From: Tardiphaga sp.
GTDB taxonomy: Bacteria > Pseudomonadota > Alphaproteobacteria > Rhizobiales > Xanthobacteraceae
Direction of reading: 5' to 3'
Length of the DNA: 10,091 nucleotides
NCBI GenBank assembly: GCA_028290765.1
Contig: JAQGJF010000875.1
Span: 1-10,091 of the forward strand
Shown piece after piece: positions 6,163 to 10,091 of this stretch; position 1 is the stretch's first letter; every line of letters starts with the position of its first letter. The notes under the pieces are model-generated. The model was not told the origin of the DNA, made no database searches, and saw only the letters and a list, made by a program, of their open reading frames with translations. Both the position numbers and the translations under genes were made by a program.

Positions 6163-9100
6163 ATGATTGGTTTGGTTCGCGCCGCAACACTCTGCGCCGT
6201 GCTGGCGCTTGGGCTATGCTCGGCGGAGGCGGCGGATAAGGCTTTCCGGCGCGACGATCTGGCCGATTCGGCGATCAAGCTGGAAGCCCAGATCAAGAGC
6301 GAAGCCGGATCCATCACCAAGTCCGCGGCCACGCTGCGGACCGACGCCGATGCGGCGTTCAAGCGGTTGGATTTCCGCGCCGGGCTGCAGACCCTGGGCC
6401 AGATCGCCACCATCGCGCCCGACGACAGCGGCAACTGGCTGCGGCTGGCCCGCACCATTTTCCAGATCAAATCGCCGACCTCGACCGAACAGACTTTTCT
6501 GCTGGAGCGCGCCTCCACCGCCGCCTACATCGCCTACCAGCGCGCCGGCAATCCCGCCGAGGAGGCCGACGCCCTGGCCGTGCTCGGCCGGTCCTTGTCC
6601 GACCGCAAGCTGTGGCGCCCGGCGCTGGACGCGCTGCGGCTCTCGCTCGACATGCGCGAGGTCGCCGACGTCCGCGGCCAATACGAAAAACTGCGCGACG
6701 ATCACGGCTTCCGGCTGCTGGATTACACCGTGGATTCGGATTCGGCGTCGCCGCGCGCCTGTTTCCAGTTCTCCGAGGATCTCGCCAAGCGCGTCGATTT
6801 TGCCCCGTTCCTGGCGCTCGCCGGCAGCGACAAACCGGCGCTGACGAGTGAAGAAAAACAGCTCTGCGTCGAAGGGCTCAAGCATGGCGAGCGCTACAAC
6901 ATCAATCTGCGCGCCGGCCTGCCGTCGACGGTCAAGGAAACCCTGCCGAAATCTGCCGAGTTCAACATCTATGTCCGCGACCGCAAGCCGTTCGTGCGCT
7001 TTACCGGGCGGGCCTATGTGCTGCCGCGTACCGGCCAGCAGGGCATTCCGCTGATCAGCGTCAATACCCAGTCGGTGTCGGTGCAGGTGTTCCGGATCGG
7101 CGATCGCAACCTGATCAACACGGTTGTCGGCAGCGACTTCCAGCGTGCGCTGTCGAGTTATGAGCTCAACGACCTCGGCGACGAGCGCGGCGTCAAGGTC
7201 TGGTCCGGCGAACTGACGACCGCTACGACGCTCAACGCCGATGTCACCACGGCTTTCCCGGTGGATCAGGCGCTCGGCGAGTTGCAACCCGGCGTTTATG
7301 TGATGACCGCCGTTGCCAAGGGCCCGGGCTCGGCCAGGGACGAGGATTCGGGTTCGCTGGCGACGCAGTGGTTCATCGTGTCCGATCTCGGACTGGCGGC
7401 TTTCTCGGGCAATGACGGCATCCACGTGTTCGTCAATTCGCTGGCCTCGACCGATCCGGTCGGCAAGGCCGAGGTGCGGCTGGTGGCGCGCAACAACGAG
7501 ATTCTCGCCACCCGCAAGACCGACGACACAGGCCATGTGCTGTTCGAGGCCGGCCTGGCGCGCGGCGAGGGCGGTCTGTCTCCGGCGATGCTGACCGTCA
7601 CCGGCGAGAAGGCCGACTACGCCTTCCTGAGCCTGAAAACCAGTGCCTTCGACCTGTCCGACCGCGGCGTCTCCGGCCGCACGGTGCCGGCCGGCGCCGA
7701 TGCCTTCGTCTATACCGAGCGGGGTGTCTATCGTTCCGGCGAGACGGTGTATCTCACCGCGCTGCTGCGCGACGGCCAGGGCAATGCCGTGACCAATGGT
7801 CCGCTGACCGTGGTGATCGAGCGTCCCGACGGCGTCGAGTTCCGCCGCGCCGTGCTGGCCGACGAGGGCGCGGGCGGCCGCAGCCTGACCATGCCGCTCA
7901 ATTCGGCGGTGCCGACCGGCACCTGGCGGGTGCGGGCGTTCACCGATCCTAAGGGCTCGTCAGTGGGCGAGACCACGTTCATGGTTGAGGATTACGTTCC
8001 GGATCGTATCGAATTCGACATATCTGCCAAAGACAAGCAGATCAAGCCTGATGCTCCTGTAGAACTTGAAGTGAATGGCCGTTTCCTCTACGGCGCGCCG
8101 GCCTCCGGCCTGCAGCTCGAGGGTGACATGCTGGTGGCGCCGGCATCCGGCCGCCCGGGTTTCGCGGGTTATCAGTTCGGCGTCGCCGACGACGAGACCA
8201 CCAGCAACGAGCGCACGCCGATCGAAAATCTGCCCGAGGCCGACGCCAATGGCGTCGCAAAATTCCCGGTCAGCCTCGCCAAGCCGCCGGCATCGACCCG
8301 GCCGCAGGAAGCCCAGATCTTTATTCGCATGGCCGAGGCCGGCGGCCGCGCCGTCGAGCGCAAGCTGGTGCTGCCGGTGGCGCCGAACGCGGCGATGATC
8401 GGCGTCAAGCCGCTGTTTGCCGACAAGAACGTCGCCGAGGGCGACAAGGCCGAATTCGACGTCGTGTTCGCCGCACCGGACGGCAAGCCGCTCGCCCGCA
8501 GCGGCCTGCGCTACGAACTGCTGCGGATGGAATCCCGCTATCAATGGTATCGCCAGAGTTCGTCCTGGGAATACGAGCCGGTCAAATCGACCAAGCGCGT
8601 CGCCGATGGCGACCTGAACATCGCCGCCGACAAGCCGTCGCGCATCACGCTCGCGCCGCAGCCCGGCCGCTACCGCCTCGACGTCAAATCGACCGAGGCC
8701 GACGGTCCCTTGACCTCGGTGCAGTTCGACGTCGGCTGGTATTCCGACGGCAGCGCCGACACCCCGGACCTCTTGGAAACCTCGATCGACAAGCCGGAAT
8801 ACGCGTCCGGCGACACCATGGTGGTGACCGTCAATTCGCGTGTCGCCGGCAAGCTGACCATCAACGTGCTCGGCGACCGGCTGCTGACCACCCAGACCAC
8901 CCAGGTCAAGGAAGGCACCTCGCAGGTCAAGATCCCGGTCGGCAAGGATTGGGGCACCGGCGCCTATGTGGTGGCGACGCTGCGCCGTCCGCTCGAGGTG
9001 GACGCCAAGCGCATGCCCGGCCGTGCCATCGGCCTGAAATGGTTCGGCATCGACAAGAAGAACCACACGCTCACCGTCGATCTGGCGCCGCCGGCCTTGG

Positions 9101-10091
9101 TGCGCCCCTCGACCACGCTGAAACTGCCGGTCAAGCTCGGCGGTCTCAATCCCGGCGAGGACGCCAAGATCGTCGTCGCCGCGGTCGATGTCGGCATTCT
9201 CAATCTGACCAATTACAAGCCGCCGGCGCCGGACGACTACTATCTCGGCCAGCGCCGCATGACCTCGGAAATCCGCGATCTCTATGGGCAACTGATCGAC
9301 GGCATGCAGGGCACCCGCGGTCAGCTCAAGACCGGCGGTGACTCGGCCGGCGCCGAGCTGCAGGGCAGTCCGCCGACGCAAAAGCCGCTGGCGCTGTATT
9401 CGGGCATCGTCACGGTGGCCGCCGACGGTACCGCCGAGATCTCCTTCGAGATTCCGGAATTCGCCGGCACCGCGCGGGTGATGGCGGTGGCATGGACCGC
9501 CACTAAACTCGGCCGCGCCACCACCGATGTCATCGTGCGCGATCCGGTGGTGCTGACGGCGACGCTGCCGCGCTTCCTGCTCAATGGCGATCGCGGCACC
9601 ATGAGTTTCGATCTCGACAATGTCGAAGGGGCGCCGGGCGACTACACCATCAACGTCAAAACCTCGGGCCCGGTGAAGGTCACCGGCAACCCGGCCACGA
9701 CGGTAAAGCTCGCCGCCAAGCAGCGCACCTCGCTGGCTTTGGCGATCGACGCCAATGGCGGCGCCGGCACCGCGCAGCTCGACGTCGATATCAAGGGACC
9801 AAACGGGCTGACGCTGGCGCGACACTATGCGCTGGATGTGAAGGCGGCGACGCAGATCCTGGCCCGCCGCTCGATCCGCGCCTTGGCGAAGGGCGAAAGC
9901 CTCACGCTGACCTCGGACATGTTCTCCGATCTGGTGGCCGGCACCGGCGGCGTGTCGCTGTCGGTCAGCCTGTCCACCGCGCTCGACGCCGCGACCATCC
10001 TCAAGGCGCTCGATCGCTATCCTTATGGCTGCTCCGAACAGATCACCAGCCGCGCGATGCCGCTGCTCTATGTCAACGATCTGGCGGCCGG
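6163..10091 (+). CDS. Bacterial alpha-2-macroglobulin family protein with thioester motif (3' end outside window)
   Basis: The frame runs without a stop from ATG 6163 to the right edge: 1,309 residues of a family usually about 1,550-1,800 long. GGGAG (6152-6156), 6 nt upstream, fixes the start. A signal peptide with hydrophobic core (about 7-19) ends in AEA-A (likely cleavage after A23); LGLC does not make a good lipobox, so the protein is probably soluble in the periplasm rather than a lipoprotein. Residues about 40-180 are helical, then comes a domain with C200 and C235, a likely disulfide. An MG2-like domain starts near 514 (FVYTERGVYRSGETVYLTAL), more MG domains follow, then VDVGILNLT (1008-1016), a probable bait region (about 1045-1076) and the A2M domain from 1077 (ALYSGIVTV). 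The thioester motif GCSEQ is intact (C1290, Q1293). Such proteins trap proteases after bait cleavage and link covalently through the thioester; pbpC often lies next to them. Confidence 0.95.
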   Translation, partial: MIGLVRAATLCAVLALGLCSAEAADKAFRRDDLADSAIKLEAQIKSEAGSITKSAATLRTDADAAFKRLDFRAGLQTLGQIATIAPDDSGNWLRLARTIFQIKSPTSTEQTFLLERASTAAYIAYQRAGNPAEEADALAVLGRSLSDRKLWRPALDALRLSLDMREVADVRGQYEKLRDDHGFRLLDYTVDSDSASPRACFQFSEDLAKRVDFAPFLALAGSDKPALTSEEKQLCVEGLKHGERYNINLRAGLPSTVKETLPKSAEFNIYVRDRKPFVRFTGRAYVLPRTGQQGIPLISVNTQSVSVQVFRIGDRNLINTVVGSDFQRALSSYELNDLGDERGVKVWSGELTTATTLNADVTTAFPVDQALGELQPGVYVMTAVAKGPGSARDEDSGSLATQWFIVSDLGLAAFSGNDGIHVFVNSLASTDPVGKAEVRLVARNNEILATRKTDDTGHVLFEAGLARGEGGLSPAMLTVTGEKADYAFLSLKTSAFDLSDRGVSGRTVPAGADAFVYTERGVYRSGETVYLTALLRDGQGNAVTNGPLTVVIERPDGVEFRRAVLADEGAGGRSLTMPLNSAVPTGTWRVRAFTDPKGSSVGETTFMVEDYVPDRIEFDISAKDKQIKPDAPVELEVNGRFLYGAPASGLQLEGDMLVAPASGRPGFAGYQFGVADDETTSNERTPIENLPEADANGVAKFPVSLAKPPASTRPQEAQIFIRMAEAGGRAVERKLVLPVAPNAAMIGVKPLFADKNVAEGDKAEFDVVFAAPDGKPLARSGLRYELLRMESRYQWYRQSSSWEYEPVKSTKRVADGDLNIAADKPSRITLAPQPGRYRLDVKSTEADGPLTSVQFDVGWYSDGSADTPDLLETSIDKPEYASGDTMVVTVNSRVAGKLTINVLGDRLLTTQTTQVKEGTSQVKIPVGKDWGTGAYVVATLRRPLEVDAKRMPGRAIGLKWFGIDKKNHTLTVDLAPPALVRPSTTLKLPVKLGGLNPGEDAKIVVAAVDVGILNLTNYKPPAPDDYYLGQRRMTSEIRDLYGQLIDGMQGTRGQLKTGGDSAGAELQGSPPTQKPLALYSGIVTVAADGTAEISFEIPEFAGTARVMAVAWTATKLGRATTDVIVRDPVVLTATLPRFLLNGDRGTMSFDLDNVEGAPGDYTINVKTSGPVKVTGNPATTVKLAAKQRTSLALAIDANGGAGTAQLDVDIKGPNGLTLARHYALDVKAATQILARRSIRALAKGESLTLTSDMFSDLVAGTGGVSLSVSLSTALDAATILKALDRYPYGCSEQITSRAMPLLYVNDLAA

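Noticed and set aside
8544..9341. 265-codon + strand frame in another phase of the macroglobulin gene
   Set aside because: Arg/Ala/Gly/His-rich frame-shifted reading with no domain; overlaps conserved macroglobulin sequence completely.
7960..9825. 621-codon minus-strand frame opposite the macroglobulin gene, plus a 440-codon one at 6214-7536
   Set aside because: Both are rich in Arg, Gly, Gln, His and Val in the way typical of antisense frames to GC-rich genes; the + strand encodes a continuous, recognisable alpha-2-macroglobulin.

Overview
The window is high-GC bacterial DNA, densely coded, with every supported gene on the + strand. Strong third-position GC, an RTX adhesin with a PrtD/PrtE-type type I exporter, a very short stand-alone PilZ protein and a large bacterial alpha-2-macroglobulin suggest an alphaproteobacterium of the Rhizobiales, probably near Bradyrhizobium/Rhodopseudomonas. 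That placement comes from gene style, not from a marker gene.

Left block (1-4462), type I secretion: the window opens inside a large secreted RTX protein. Its C-terminal 404 codons hold two cadherin/VCBS-like modules, an uninterrupted run of 14 calcium-binding nonapeptides and a C-terminal secretion segment. After a hairpin come the two inner-membrane parts of its likely exporter: an ABC ATPase/permease and a HlyD-family adaptor, overlapping by 4 nt (ATGA). No outer-membrane TolC-type gene is visible.

Middle block (4463-5701): a short PilZ protein with both c-di-GMP-binding motifs (RxxxR and DxSxxG) follows, ending at a good intrinsic terminator. Next is a 244-aa soluble protein I do not recognise. 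A PilZ gene beside an RTX adhesin and its exporter is consistent with c-di-GMP control of surface attachment, but the separate expression signals make the link only an inference.

Gap (5702-6162): 461 nt without a convincing gene. It begins with a cluster of GTCCC/GGGAC elements able to form mutually exclusive hairpins and contains one low-confidence 26-codon reading frame with a membrane-peptide look.

Right block (6163-10091): a signal-peptide-bearing bacterial alpha-2-macroglobulin, the largest gene here, open at the right edge. It has MG domains, a probable bait region, the A2M domain and an intact CSEQ thioester motif close to the edge. It probably acts as a periplasmic protease trap and is functionally separate from the secretion block.

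I see no tRNA, rRNA, CRISPR array, insertion sequence or integrase. The best candidates for a second look are the patterned calcium-site loss in the RTX roll, the GTCCC/GGGAC leader-like cluster, a rare-codon island inside the macroglobulin gene, and the unrecognised 244-aa gene.
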